From Apostichopus japonicus (Eukaryota > Echinodermata > Holothuroidea > Aspidochirotida > Stichopodidae), in the NCBI RefSeq assembly GCF_037975245.1, contig NC_092562.1, positions 13,117,501-13,145,000 of the forward strand: a stretch of 27,500 nucleotides of DNA, given 5' to 3'. Made by a program: the position numbers and the translations under genes. Positions within the stretch are counted from its first letter, which is position 1. Each line of letters starts with the position of its first letter. Positions 1-27,500 of the stretch are shown piece by piece. The notes below the pieces were generated by a model, which was not told the DNA's origin, ran no database searches, and saw only the letters and a program-made list of their open reading frames with translations.

Positions 1-661
1 GGTGGAGGATCGTTGTTTGCTTGACCTATTTTGAATGATATATTAGCAGCAAGTTAACCACAAAAATGTTGTTGTTTTTACCCACTTTCTGCTTTGAAAC
101 TGTTTTACACAGGGTATACAAACCGTACCAGAAAACCGTATCAGAAAACCGTATTCTACAAACTTCCCCTTCCTCTCCATCTATGATAACAAAAGAGAGA
201 AGAAAACAGAAACAGTCAGAATAAAAACATAAGAGACTAAATTTGTTAAGTTACCTACAATACTGACTGAAGGCTACTCAAAGTCTTACATGAAGTAATA
301 TTATATCAGCTAGCTCGAAAGCCATGGCAACTGTGAATAGTATAACATCAGTTTTCAATGCATATCTTGTTTGGTTGTATCTGTAAGATTATGCACAAGA
401 ACTGCAGCATCACTGCTTTTAACATTGTGTCTTGCATTTCAACAAGAAGAGTGCCATAAGAAAGATTAACCTTCGAGATATTTTGCCCCCCCAAAAAACA
501 AAAACAAAAAAACAACAACAACAAAACTGTTCACGATTCCACTTTGGTTATAGTCCCAACTGAATTTCTATAACTGAAGTGAAAATATTTAAAACCTACC
601 ACAAATCTTGACCGTTCGTATCTAGCAGGATATTTTCCATGCCACAGCTATTTCATTTTGC

Positions 662-765
662 ATTAAACCACAACCACAAACACACCACACCACAACACTG
701 TACACCACAACACACCACACCACACCACAAACACAACAACAACCACAACCAAACCACAAACAAAA
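662..765. repeat. CA/CCA-rich low-complexity tract (copy 1)
   Basis: Repeats of CACAAC, CACCACAC and CAAAC. A matching, shorter tract is at 22858-22945 in copy 2. It produces a Cys/Val-rich reading frame on the minus strand that is not a gene. Confidence 0.7.
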
Positions 766-1221
766 CAGATTAAACGGATCGAGCCGTGTTTTTTTTTTTA
801 ATTTTGGTAGGTGCATGACAAGGACGTCACGTGATATAAAATGTCAAAATTGTTCGACATCCTCATCGAGTCCTGTCAACAATTATGTTTTCCGCCCATC
901 ATTTTGCATTCCTTTGTGTTTCTAAAGTATATAGTATATGCAAAAGAGAGTATTCTTTCATTTATCCCATAATTTCTCGGGGCCATCCACATTTCCCGGA
1001 CTCTATCAGTGTTGACCGCATGGTTCCTGCACAATTGCAGCTCCATTGCACCTGTTTGGGTCACCCATTTTATACCTTTTTTATATTATACAATTCCCAC
1101 GTTTTAGGTGGAGAGCAATCGAACATATACCTTCTTTACGTGGTTCAGCTTAATGGACAGTTGAAAGATCTTTACTATTAATACAGATCTTAGTATTTCT
1201 ATAACACGTTCACGGGTTGAG

Positions 1222-2310
1222 CAGTGGCGGCGGAACCGGGGGGGGGGGGGCTTGGGGCTCAGCCCCCCAATGAAAAAGTTGAGGGGGCAAATGCATGATA
1301 AGCCCCCCCCCCAATATTTACCAAGGCTCCGAAACGTGCATCTGCCCATTTTTCAATGCATACTTGTCGATCTGTCCGATGCACACGTATACTACATAGG
1401 TGTAATAATTTTAGTAATTGCTGGGGACCCTCGGCCCGTCCCCTGGCTATTGACCACATTGTCACCCCAACCGCGTCTTCACGCCCCGTGAAAAGTGGAA
1501 GCAGTGAGTGTGAGTACCGGTAAGCGTAACACAACTTCGTCTTAGGCCAATGACTTGCCTCATTTCAGCCAGTTCTCCAACATCCCCTTACTTAGTGGCG
1601 GAGCGTCCATATATACAGTCAGGGGGCGGATGCCCCCCCCCCCCTGACGGACTCAAATGGACTGCTGGCGCCCTTTTCAGCTTTTCACTACTTGTTTACT
1701 TATTCGCGATTATTGACTATTTTATTGCGCTCTCATATACCTATTGACATTTGTCATATTCTGTTGGTGTAATTTTCCGACAAAATGGCGACGACACCTA
1801 TTTATTCTCCGTTTATCTGCAAATAAGCATGGCCCGGAAAGGGTCATTTCCTGCAATCTAAGGAGTATCTTTACTCGAAAATTTTCTGTACGCTCCGCGC
1901 CAACCTGTAGTGGCGCTCCGCTTAGATAGTGTCGAAAGCGCCCCTACAGACCATTCTTGCACCCCCCCCCCTGACCAAAACCCCCTAGCTCCGCCACTGC
2001 CCTTACTACACTCAAAAACGTCTTTGCGGGTACACTACGAGTTATAGCTACTCTCTTAAACACCATCGAATATACAAATTACAATGTTTTTACAGACTTA
2101 CGGAATCTGAGAAATTGCAGGCTTGAGACCCATATTTTAGGGCAGGTATTCGCAGCATAAAACACTCGGGAAGTGCCGTTTCCGGCCATCTGGGGGTTTG
2201 AAAAAACCCAAAATTTTGGGGTACGCTCCGCGCCAACCGATGGTGGCGCTCCGCTTAGGTAGTATCCACACATTAGCCCCCCCAATAATTTTTCCGTTCC
2301 GCCGCGCCTG
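1222..2310. mobile_element. Non-autonomous hAT-type element (family A), 1089 bp
   Basis: The left end is CAGTGGCGGCGGAAC and the reverse complement of the right end is CAGGCGCGGCGGAAC. It is flanked by a perfect 8-bp duplication GGGTTGAG at 1214-1221 and 2311-2318. Copy 2 has a single GGGTTGAG at 23374-23381 with no element, which is an empty site. CAG-type ends and 8-bp duplications are typical of hAT elements. No transposase is encoded. G and C runs follow the left end and precede the right end. Another element is nested at 1593-1999. Confidence 0.9.
1593..1999. mobile_element. Nested hAT-type element (family B), 407 bp
   Basis: The left end is TAGTGGCGGAGCGTCC and the reverse complement of the right end is CAGTGGCGGAGCTAGG. 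It is flanked by a perfect 8-bp duplication CCCTTACT (1585-1592 and 2000-2007). It sits inside the family A element, so it inserted later. The same family occurs at 23893. It holds a C-run hairpin-like stretch near the left end and no transposase. Confidence 0.9.
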
Positions 2311-3462
2311 GGGTTGAGGAAAACTCCTTTAAACATCGAACGTCAATGGACTGCTTCGTCTAGCACTCTAACTATAAGGTCACCCCTTCCCCTGTTGTAT
2401 TTCTGTTCTTAAGAAACAATACAAAACTCAGTAGCTAGGGAAATATATATTTTATGGTCTCAAAATAACATGTTTACATTGAAGTACCAGTAGATCAGGA
2501 ACAATTGATACATCCAGAGATGGCTTTGTTGTGCATATTTAATTCAAAGTATATGTTTTGAGTTGATTCGTTATAGAATTAAAAAAACAACGACGAACAA
2601 ACAATGGCTTTACATTAACATTGAGGCTTGCACTCGTGATTCACGGACGTCATCAGCAGATAGGCCTGAGCTTCCGAGAGATTTAGCTTAATTTTAAAAA
2701 GTGTATATCTCGAAACCTAGAACACATAGCCTAGTGGGCACGCATTATTACTAGCAATCAATAGTTTTTTTTTCTTTTTCTTCTATGTCATATCAAGTCT
2801 AACGTTCTGTACAAAGTCATCTTTCAATACTTTCCCTTGCTTGACGTTCTTTTAGTGAGAGAAGGGGTTGGGCAAGGGCGAGGGGTGGGCGGGGAATGGG
2901 AAGGAGGAGTGGGAGGGGAGGGGAAGGGGGATGATCTTTTATATGCGACCTTCTGTGTTAGTTATACCTGTTGGGATTCTTTGCGCTTTCCCCGTTATCA
3001 ACATTTCTTTCATTTCGGTTTACCCAATGAAGCATGTATAAACAGTTTGATATCCAAAATGTATAAGGTAAGCTTGTATTGAAACGACTGGAATTTGTTG
3101 TGTCGTGAACTATTTGACTTGTCTACCTTTATTGCCTATTGACAAGGAAGTGGGGAAAAATCTGCAATGAACAGGGTGTTTTTCCCCTCGAAAATTTGGT
3201 TTGACTTCGAACTTAAACAGCCAACGCATCACTAATCATTAAAAGGCTTAAAAACGCTTTGTCAGAGTGTCATTTATTGATTCCCAGTAATCCGTGTAGT
3301 ATTGGTTTAGCCAAATCGTATGATGAATGAAAGTACGAATGTTTTATACTAGTACACAATAAAAAACGTGAGACAAAAAAGAAAGACGTTGGGTTTATTG
3401 ATTTTACATTTGCGGCTTGTGACCTCAGTACAAAGCTCCACCCTTCTCGATTACCGATCAAT

Positions 3463-3470
3463 TTATATAG
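3463..3470 (+). promoter_or_regulatory. TATA box of the main gene
   Basis: TTATATAG lies 107 bp upstream of the start codon. A pyrimidine-rich stretch with CTCACTT about 30 bp downstream would suit an initiator. The same motif at the same distance from the ATG is kept in the second copy (24803), which supports function. An upstream CTCCACCC at about 3437 could be a GC/CACCC box; it reads CTCCGCCC in copy 2. Confidence 0.5.
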
Positions 3471-3569
3471 CGGTCACTTTGATACGAAATGTTATTCTCA
3501 CTTACATATCGGGGAAGGTACCACTTCTAAGCTCCTCATCATTTGCAGACTAGAAAAAAGGTCTCCGCT

Positions 3570-21019
<17,450 letters not shown>

Positions 21020-21078
21020 TCGCCATTTTAGGGTAAGACTTCTACATTTTGTTTCGCATACATGGTTGTTTTCGACAG

Positions 21079-21174
21079 ATCAGGTGCGATGTCCACTTCG
21101 ACAGTGTATGCATGGATACTATGATCCCTTGCATCACTGCTACGTCACTGGTCATAAATCTCATCTAGATCGTG
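21079..21174 (+). pseudogene. Degenerate EGF-like exon downstream of the stop
   Basis: An AG acceptor (TTCGACAG) and GTAAGG donor bound 96 nt with phase 1 on both sides. The frame reads RCPLRQCMHGYYDPLHHCYV and continues TGHKSHLDR. It has the layout of an EGF repeat, but several expected cysteines are replaced (Tyr and Val where Cys would sit). It lies only 46 bp after the exon 11 donor, very short for an intron, and is in frame with the +1 reading of exon 11. It is best read as a decaying fourth EGF module that the present stop leaves untranslated. Confidence 0.5.
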
Positions 21175-21425
21175 GTAAGGATATGTACGTCAATGACGTC
21201 ACATCGCTGGTTACAGACTCCGGATCAGTGATGCAGCAGGACTACGTCTATATCAATCTTGTATTATTCGATTGGTAGAAACAGATTAGGAGACAGAAGG
21301 TTTAACCGTTAATATTGGTCTATATATGTCATAAAGAACATCAAAGGTTTACAAAGCTGCTAAAACACGATGATTTAAAAGCTAGACTTTGTCATCTCTG
21401 GATAGGATGAAGATTATTATCTGTT

Positions 21426-21590
21426 TTAGATATAAATATAAATATAAATGTATATATATATGTATATATATATATACATATATTAATTGATATATATATA
21501 TATTAATTGATATATATATATTTATTGATATATATATATATAAATAAATATATATATATATCAATTAATATATATATATATATAAATAAT
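21426..21590. repeat. AT-rich palindromic repeat downstream of the main gene
   Basis: AT runs alternate with TTAATTGA and TTTATTGA. The left half (ATTAATTGATATATATAT, from about 21482) is inverted in the right half (ATATATATCAATTAATATAT, to about 21576), so a long hairpin or cruciform is possible. Confidence 0.8.
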
Positions 21591-21850
21591 AGTTTATGAA
21601 ACCTTTTACTTTGGGTGGGTTTTACAGAAAACTGTGAGAAAGGAGGCGGGGGGGGGGGGTTGATTCCCCTGGGTCACTATACATCCCTGACCATCCCTGC
21701 TCTATATCCATCATAAAATACTACTTTTAGTAGAGGGTACATCGGTCCAAATTCGGAAATGTTTCCATTTTACCTATACAGATTTGTTGGTGATAGATAC
21801 GCTATTTGGTAACAATGCCTTTCTCTGCCTCTCTCTCTATTTTAATTTAG

Positions 21851-21918
21851 ACCAAATCGAACCGACTTGTGACCGTTCAACGATTACCATGATAACCGGA
21901 TTTGACTGCGATTTCTGA
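21851..21918 (+). pseudogene. Possible terminal exon remnant (phase 1 acceptor, stop TGA)
   Basis: A long polypyrimidine tract (CTCTGCCTCTCTCTC) and TTTAG precede an open stretch in phase 1. It reads QIEPTCDRSTITMITGFDCD then Phe and TGA at 21916-21918. The phase matches the donor at 21175. It could be the true last exon of a longer isoform or a truncated Ig/FN-type exon. No polyadenylation signal is convincing nearby. Confidence 0.35.
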
Positions 21919-22212
21919 CCGAATATTTGTATTCGTATAAAGTAACTAAGGGTGTCGGTCATTATGTTTTAAAAAGTACAACTATAATCGGAGTTTCACG
22001 TGTATTTTTTTTTGTATTTTTTATATTTCAATATTTCAAAACGATATTATTTTATTCGAAATGTTTAAGATTTGTTTAATTTCTTCATTTGTTGTGATTA
22101 ATTTCAAAGACCTGGCAGATTTTGGAAGAACGTATCGCTTAGAACACCCACAAATGGCGAACAGATTGGAAACGGCATTTCATTTTTATTACTTCTTTAT
22201 ACAACTTTATTT
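21919..22212. other. Intergenic gap between the main gene and copy 2 of the duplication
   Basis: AT-rich sequence with no open frame of note. It is the right-hand end of the 22-kb unit, so the same sequence would be expected just left of position 1. Confidence 0.5.
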
Positions 22213-23892
22213 GGTGGAGGATCGTTGTTTGCTTGACCTATTTTTAAAGATATATTAACAGCAAGTTAATCACCAAAATGTTGTTGTTTTTACCCACTTT
22301 CTTCTTTGAAACTGTTTTACACAGGGTATACAAACCGTACCAGAAAATCGTATCAGAAAATCCTATTCTACAAACTTCCCCTTCCTCTCCATCTATGATA
22401 ACAAAAGAGAGAAGAAAACAGAAACAGTCAGAATAAAAACATAAGAGACTAAATTTGTAAAGTTACCTACAATACTGACTGAAGGCTATTCAAAGTCTTA
22501 CATGAAATAATATTATATTAGCTAGCTCGAAAGCCATGTCAACATCAGTTTTCAATGCATACCTTGTTTGGTTGTATCTGTAAGATTATTCACAAGAACT
22601 TCAGCATCACTGCTTTTATCATTGTGTCTTGTATTTCAACAAGAGGAGTGCCATAAAAAATAATAACCTTCGAGATATTTTGTCCCACCCCCCCCCAAAA
22701 AAAAAGCAACAAAACTGTCCACGATTCCACTTTGGTTATAGTCCCAACTGAATTTCTATAACTGAAGTGAAAATATTTAAAACCTACCACAAATCTTGAC
22801 CGTTCGTATCTAGCAAGATATTTGCCTTGCCACAGCTATTTCATTTTGCATTATTACCCAAACCACAAACACACCACACCACAACACACTACACCACAAT
22901 ACAACACCACAAACACAACCACGACCAAACCACAAACAAAAACAGATCGAGCCGTGTTTTTTTTTTTTAAATTTTGGTAGGTGCATGTACAAGGACGTTA
23001 CGTGATATAAAATGTCTAACTTGGTCGACATCCTCATCGAGTCCTGGCATCAATTATGTTTTCCGCCCATCATTTTGCATTCCTATGTGTTTCTTAAGTA
23101 TATAGTATATGCAAAAGAGAGTATTCTTTCATTTATCCCATAATTTCTCGGGGCCATCCACATTTCCCGGACTCTATCAGTGTTGACCTCATGGTTCCTG
23201 CACAACTGCAGCTCCACTGCACCTGGCACCTGTTTAGGTCACACATTTTATACCTCATTTATACCATACAATTCCTACGTTTTAGGTGGAGAGCAATCGA
23301 ACATATACCTTCTCTACGTGGTTCAGCTTAATGGACAGTTGAAAGATCTTTACTATTAATATAACACGTTCACGGGTTGAGGAATACTCCTTTAAACATC
23401 TTAACTCAATGGACTGCTTCGTCTAGCACTCTAACTATTAGGTCTTCAGATACAATACAAAACTCAGTAGCTAGGGAAATATATATTTTATGGTCTCAAA
23501 ATAACATGTTTACAATGAAGTACCAGTAGATCAGGAACAATTGATACATCCAGAGATGGCTTTGTTGTTTTGAGTTGATTCGTTATAGAATTAAAAAACA
23601 ACGACGAACATACAATGGCTTAACATTAACATTGAGGCTTGCACTCGTGATTCACGGACGTCATCAGCAGATAGGCCTGAGCTTCCGAGAGATTTAGCCC
23701 ATTTTGAAAAGTGTATATCTCGAAACCTAGAACACATAGCCAAGTGAGACACGCATTATTACTAGCAATTAATAGTTTTTTTCTTCTTGTCACATGAAGT
23801 CTAATGTTCTGTACAAAGCCATCTTCCAATACTTTCCTTGCTTGACGTTCTTTTAGAGGGGTAGAGTAAGGGGGGTGGGCGGGGAATGGGAA

Positions 23893-24242
23893 CAGTGGCG
23901 GAGCGTCCATACAGTCAGAGGGGCGGATTCCCCCCTGACGGACTCAAATGGACTGATGGCGCCCCTTTCAGGTTTTTACCACTTTTTACTTATTCGCGAT
24001 TATTGACTTTTTTATTGCACTCTCAAATACCTATTGACATTTGTCACCTATTTATACTTCGTTTATCTGCAAATGAGCAAGGCCCGGAAAGGGTCATTTC
24101 CGGCGATCTAGGGAGTATTTTACTCAAAAAAAAAATCTGTACGCTCCGCGCCAACCTGCGGTGGCGCTCCGCTTAGATAGTGTCGAGAGCGCCCCTGCAG
24201 ACCATTCTCGCCCCCTGACCAATACCCCTAGCTCCGTCACTG
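23893..24242. mobile_element. hAT-type element of family B in copy 2, 350 bp
   Basis: Ends are CAGTGGCGGAGCGTCC and, on the reverse strand, CAGTGACGGAGCTAGG. An 8-bp duplication AATGGGAA flanks it (23885-23892 and 24243-24250). Copy 1 shows the empty site once at 2895-2902, inside GGGGAATGGGAAGGAGG. The interior matches the nested element at 1593-1999, including the TACGCTCCGCGCCAACCTG block. Confidence 0.92.
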
Positions 24243-24802
24243 AATGGGAAGGAGGAGTGGGAGGGGAGGGGGAAAGGGGTGATCTTTCATATGTGACCTT
24301 CTGTGTTAGTTATAACTGTTGGGATTCTTTGCGCATTCCCCGTTTTCAACATTTCTTTCATTTCGATTTACCAAATGAAGCATATATAAACAGTTTGATA
24401 TCCAAAATGTATAAGGTAAGCTTGTATTGAAACGACTGGAATTTATTGTGTCGTGAACTATTTGACTAGTCTACCTTTACTCCCTATTGACAAGGAAGGG
24501 GGAGGATCTACAATGAACAGGGTGCTTTTCCACTCGAAAATGTGGTTTAACTTGAACAGCCAACGCATCACTAATCATTAAAAGGCTTAAAAATGCTTTG
24601 TCAGAGTGTTATTTATTGATGCCCAGTAATCCGTGTAGTATAAGTTAAAGCCAAATCGTATGATGAATGACTGTACGAATGTTTTTATAACAGTACACAA
24701 TAAAAATTGTAAGACAAAAAAAAAAACGTTGGGTATATTGACTTTACCTATGCGGCTTGTGACCTCAGTACAAAGCTCCGCCCATCTCGATTACCGATCA
24801 AT

Positions 24803-24810
24803 TTATATAG
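24803..24810 (+). promoter_or_regulatory. TATA box of the second gene copy
   Basis: TTATATAG, 107 bp before the ATG, identical in motif and spacing to the copy at 3463. The flanks (ACCGATCAATTTATATAG and CATATCGGGGAAGGTACC) are conserved in both copies, so the second promoter is probably usable. Confidence 0.5.
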
Positions 24811-24909
24811 TGGTCCTTTAGATAGGAAATGTTATTCTCACTTACATATCGGGGAAGGTACCACTTCTAAGCTCCCCATCATTTGCAGACTAGGAAAAAG
24901 GTCTCCGCT

Positions 24910-24961
24910 ATGGCTACCTTAAGCCTAGTACTAGTTTTTGCTTTCATTGCAGGGATATCGG
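24910..24961 (+). CDS. Exon 1 of a second, paralogous gene (signal peptide; gene continues past the window)
   Basis: Copy of the first signal-peptide exon: MATLSLVLVFAFIAGIS plus one base, then donor GTAAGT. Only Gly5 to Ser and a silent change in the Leu codon (CTG to CTA) separate the two. The start, frame, donor and intron phase are intact. Its exon 2 would lie beyond 27500, since in copy 1 exon 2 sits after the LINE and microsatellites that end the duplicated block. Confidence 0.8.
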
Positions 24962-25487
24962 GTAAGTTTTATCCATTGTGACTATTGTTTTCTTTTCTTC
25001 ATTACTAATATTAGTATTATTATTATCATTAAGATTATTACTAGTGTTCAAATGTTGTTAGATTTTTATAAAAATCAAAAACCTGTTGGCAATGTATCGA
25101 TCCCCCATGCAGCCCCTCTAAAAATATTGATATTTGTTGTAAAGTTGCTCTTTCCTTTTCATTTCATCTTACTGCTAAATACTTGACATTGTTCGGTCTT
25201 TTTTAACTATAGGCTATACGAAAACGCAAGTCTGGTCATTTAAAGAAAACTGAAAGAACACCCCCCCCCCCCAAAGAAAAAAAAGGAATCAGCTGACATT
25301 TATCGATATAATTTGAGTGAAATTATTTAAATTTATCCCACGTTTAGCAAGGTTTATATACATCATCTTGTCTCAGCTATTAAGTACCCGAGTACGTACT
25401 CTAAACTCCGTCGCCTTCATGGATTTGTACTCCATAGACATTTTGGAATCTAGTAGAGATACACGTCATGGAACTCGAACTTAGATA

Positions 25488-25580
25488 CTTTGTAATCATA
25501 CTCATAACAAAGGTACATATCTACTTTGTACTCATACTCATAAGAAAGGTACAAATCTACGTTGTACTCATACTCATAAG
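25488..25580. repeat. Minisatellite, about 2.5 units (copy 2)
   Basis: Same unit as at 4177, cut by the insertion that starts at about 25579. Confidence 0.8.
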
Positions 25581-25815
25581 CATAGGCGTAGGAGGCGGGA
25601 GGTGGGGGGGGGGCTGCAGCCCCCAACCAACTAAGTTGTGAATTTTCGGGCAATATGCTGAGAATCTTTCGGGCACCTACTGATAGAAGAATAATTTGCA
25701 GTGTGTTTTTCAGATTTTTGGTGAAAATTCGGCAATATGCTGAGAATTTTCCGGGCACCTATTGAAAGAATAATAATTAGCAGTGTGTTTTTCAAATTTT
25801 TGGTGAAAATGCGCT
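25579..25815. repeat. Insertion in copy 2 with a two-copy 82-bp tandem repeat
   Basis: Begins CATAGGCGTAGGAGG, with G-run and C-run text near the start, and interrupts the minisatellite. Inside, an 82-bp unit (GGCAATATGCTGAGAAT...TTTTTGGTGAAAAT) occurs twice, about 25639-25720 and 25721-25803. Copy 1 has unrelated sequence here (about 4330-4848). It may be a decayed transposon fragment; its start resembles 5487. Confidence 0.6.
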
Positions 25816-25894
25816 TTGTTCTATGAGGCTCCATCGCCCGCAGGTTGGGTTACTGAGTCTGTTGCGATTTATTCTGCTGTCTAATCCCGCCCGG

Positions 25895-25948
25895 ACAGAT
25901 GCATCGCGCGTAGTGCGCTATAAAATTTTAATTACATTACATTACACG
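25895..25948 (+). mobile_element. SINE tail fragment in copy 2
   Basis: CGCGTAGTGCGCTATAAAAT is followed by TTTAATTACATTACATTACA. The GCGCTATAA block followed by a short tandem ATTAC tail is typical of SINE/LINE 3' ends. Copy 1 lacks it at the matching place (about 4920-4950). Confidence 0.45.
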
Positions 25949-26717
25949 TAGAAGTGTAGTGCAACGTTCAATTGCAAAGCCATCAACTGATTTAGTAGAA
26001 TGGTATAGTTGGTAGTTACCGTCCGAAAGATATGACCTTTCTTTACTCATATCTTTACTCAGAGATATACTTGAAATGAAAGGGGGATAAATGCTATTAC
26101 TTTCGGCTTTCAGCACAACATACTTATAGTTATTCATGTCGTGTATCCTGTTTCAAATTTTTGTCCACTTTGCATCCATGTTATCGAAGTTTGGAAAAGA
26201 TATACAGTTAATTTTTATCAAATTGATTACTGAAGAAAGGACAAAGACCGACACATATTTTAGCAAAAAAAGAAAAATAGCCTTACAGCATTGCGACAAG
26301 TAGCCCCTGAAGAATATCCCGATAATATAGAAGAGACAGTTCCTATAATGTTTATGTATTTACCAACACAGACGTTTTACAGTAGAAAAGTTGTATTGCT
26401 CACATTTTATTGAGTATGATAATTTCAACCTGCATCGAGAGGACACAAAATCTGTTACACAGATATAAAACAAAATTAGAGTAAAGAGTAATGAGAACAG
26501 CTGATAATTTGTTGTTTGTATGCGTAGCTACACAATGCAAATCGCTTGGAACTTATCTTATCAAATTTATATTTTCAAAGCAGTTTTACAGAATTAAAAC
26601 AGACAAACGAAGCCTATAGTCGAATAACGGAGAGCAATGATATGGATAAGTGAAGCTTCATACAAGCACCCATTGTAGAATTAGCTTTGAACAAGAACCA
26701 CAATATAAGAGGCATGT

Positions 26718-27500
26718 TAAAAGGGCATTATGAATCTGACATTAATTGAAATAGATGGTTCCAGTGGTATAGGAAGGGTAATAACTTTCTAGATGTTGTG
26801 CAAGATTGCGTTTAACATCAGCATGATACTTTCCCTATTAGGGGGATAACATCCTGGATCTTGTCCTGAGTTCTGATCCAAGCAATTTTGTTGATTTGAC
26901 TGGTCTATGAAAACTAGGAACTAAAGCGATCATGATATACTAGCTTTTGATGATGATATTATAGTTACCGATAGTCAGGATCTTGCAGATCTTTTGAACA
27001 ACTTTATTGTGTCGGTTTTTACAAGGGAAGATATGAATAGTATTCCTGATTTTCAGGGGGGAAGTGATGGTCCTAAACTGGATACGGTCTTATTTTAGGA
27101 TGAGGTTGTCTTAAAGGAGCTGCTTTGTCTAAATGTTTCTAAAGCTTATGGACCTGATGCAAGTTAAAGACTTTTGCACACCATTTCTGCGTTCCGCTCT
27201 CATTGAATGAATGTTATGTTCCTCAAGACTGGAGAAGGTCCAGAGGAGGGCTACTAGGATGATTAGTTCCGTAACTGGTGTTCCTTATTATAGGCGGTTA
27301 CAAATCATGAATCTCACCACACTGGAGCTTAGGAGCTTACGTGGTGACTTGATTCAGGTTTTCAAGATGGTGTGTATGGTTTTCGAAATTTATCTTTAAC
27401 TGACTTTTTCATGTTTGCTAATAGTAGTTGTACCAGAGTTCATTGTCTTACACTCCAAAAGACACAAAGTAGGATTAATATTCGGCATAACTTTTTTTCT
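26718..27500 (+). mobile_element. Same LINE in copy 2, internally deleted, with the 3' part of ORF2
   Basis: The endonuclease end (about 26780-26955) is fused to the RT start (about 26953-27180). The 460-bp linker present in copy 1 is missing. After 27186 the sequence continues with CVPLSL...VPQDWRR, then LEKVQRRATRMISSVTGVPY and LTTLELRSLRGDLIQVFKM. That is the usual C-terminus of CR1/Jockey-class LINE ORF2. Most of the polymerase core is absent. The element runs off the window end. Confidence 0.8.

Larger units (their letters stand above)
22213..27186 (+). repeat. Segmental duplication, copy 2
   Basis: Direct repeat of 1-7498, in the same orientation, offset about 22.2 kb at its left end. 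Relative to copy 1 it lacks three hAT-type elements and an internal LINE stretch. It carries its own 350-bp hAT-type element at 23893. It also has a different insertion at about 25580-25815 in place of copy 1's 4330-4848. Sequence after 27186 continues the LINE where copy 1 turns into (AT)n. Confidence 0.95.

Noticed and set aside
622-816. Cys/Val-rich minus-strand protein, also seen in copy 2
   Set aside because: Arises from the CA/CCA-rich simple repeat in both copies.
21033-21078. 46-bp intron between exons 11 and 12
   Set aside because: GT..AG and phases fit, but the length is below what most animal spliceosomes handle. Kept only as a possibility.

Overview
The window looks like nuclear DNA of an invertebrate animal. 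Coding blocks are short and bounded by GT..AG splice sites, introns are long, and there are many (AT)n and trinucleotide microsatellites, tRNA-derived SINEs, a degraded LINE and hAT-type terminal-inverted-repeat elements with 8-bp target duplications. The inferred protein resembles the EGF/Ig-bearing ectodomains that are expanded in marine deuterostomes. An echinoderm such as a sea cucumber or sea urchin is my best guess, but nothing here proves it.

Main gene (+ strand): a gene with 11 phase-compatible coding exons can be joined from 3570 to 21019. It encodes an inferred 684-residue secreted protein. Exon 1 encodes a signal peptide. Exons 2-5 encode beta-propeller-like or LDLR-class-B-like strands, and exon 6 a small Cys-rich linker. 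Exons 7-8 encode two Cys/Trp modules that may be Ig-like. Exons 9-11 encode three eight-cysteine-type EGF modules most like those of Tie/angiopoietin receptors and MEGF proteins. No transmembrane segment or kinase domain is visible. The third EGF exon carries an apparent frameshift and stop. Two further exon-like blocks (21079-21174 and 21851-21918) keep the same splice phase, so the 3' end is either decayed or ends early.

Segmental duplication: positions 1-7498 and 22213-27186 are two diverged copies of one block. Each carries the same upstream flank, TATA-type promoter, signal-peptide exon 1 and start of intron 1. A second, paralogous gene therefore starts at 24910 and runs off the right edge. 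The layout implies a head-to-tail gene array with a unit of about 22 kb, whose upstream copy is cut by the left edge.

The two copies record transposition after the duplication. Copy 1 carries hAT-type elements at 1222-2310 (with another nested at 1593-1999) and 5313-6125. Copy 2 carries one at 23893-24242. Perfect 8-bp target duplications are visible, and the other copy lacks the element. A decayed hAT transposase C-terminus (10300-10615) lies in intron 4. A LINE fragment in intron 1 is shared by both copies but internally deleted in copy 2.

The rest is intronic or intergenic DNA with microsatellites, a GATT/GATG-rich stretch and a minisatellite of 34-38-bp units.
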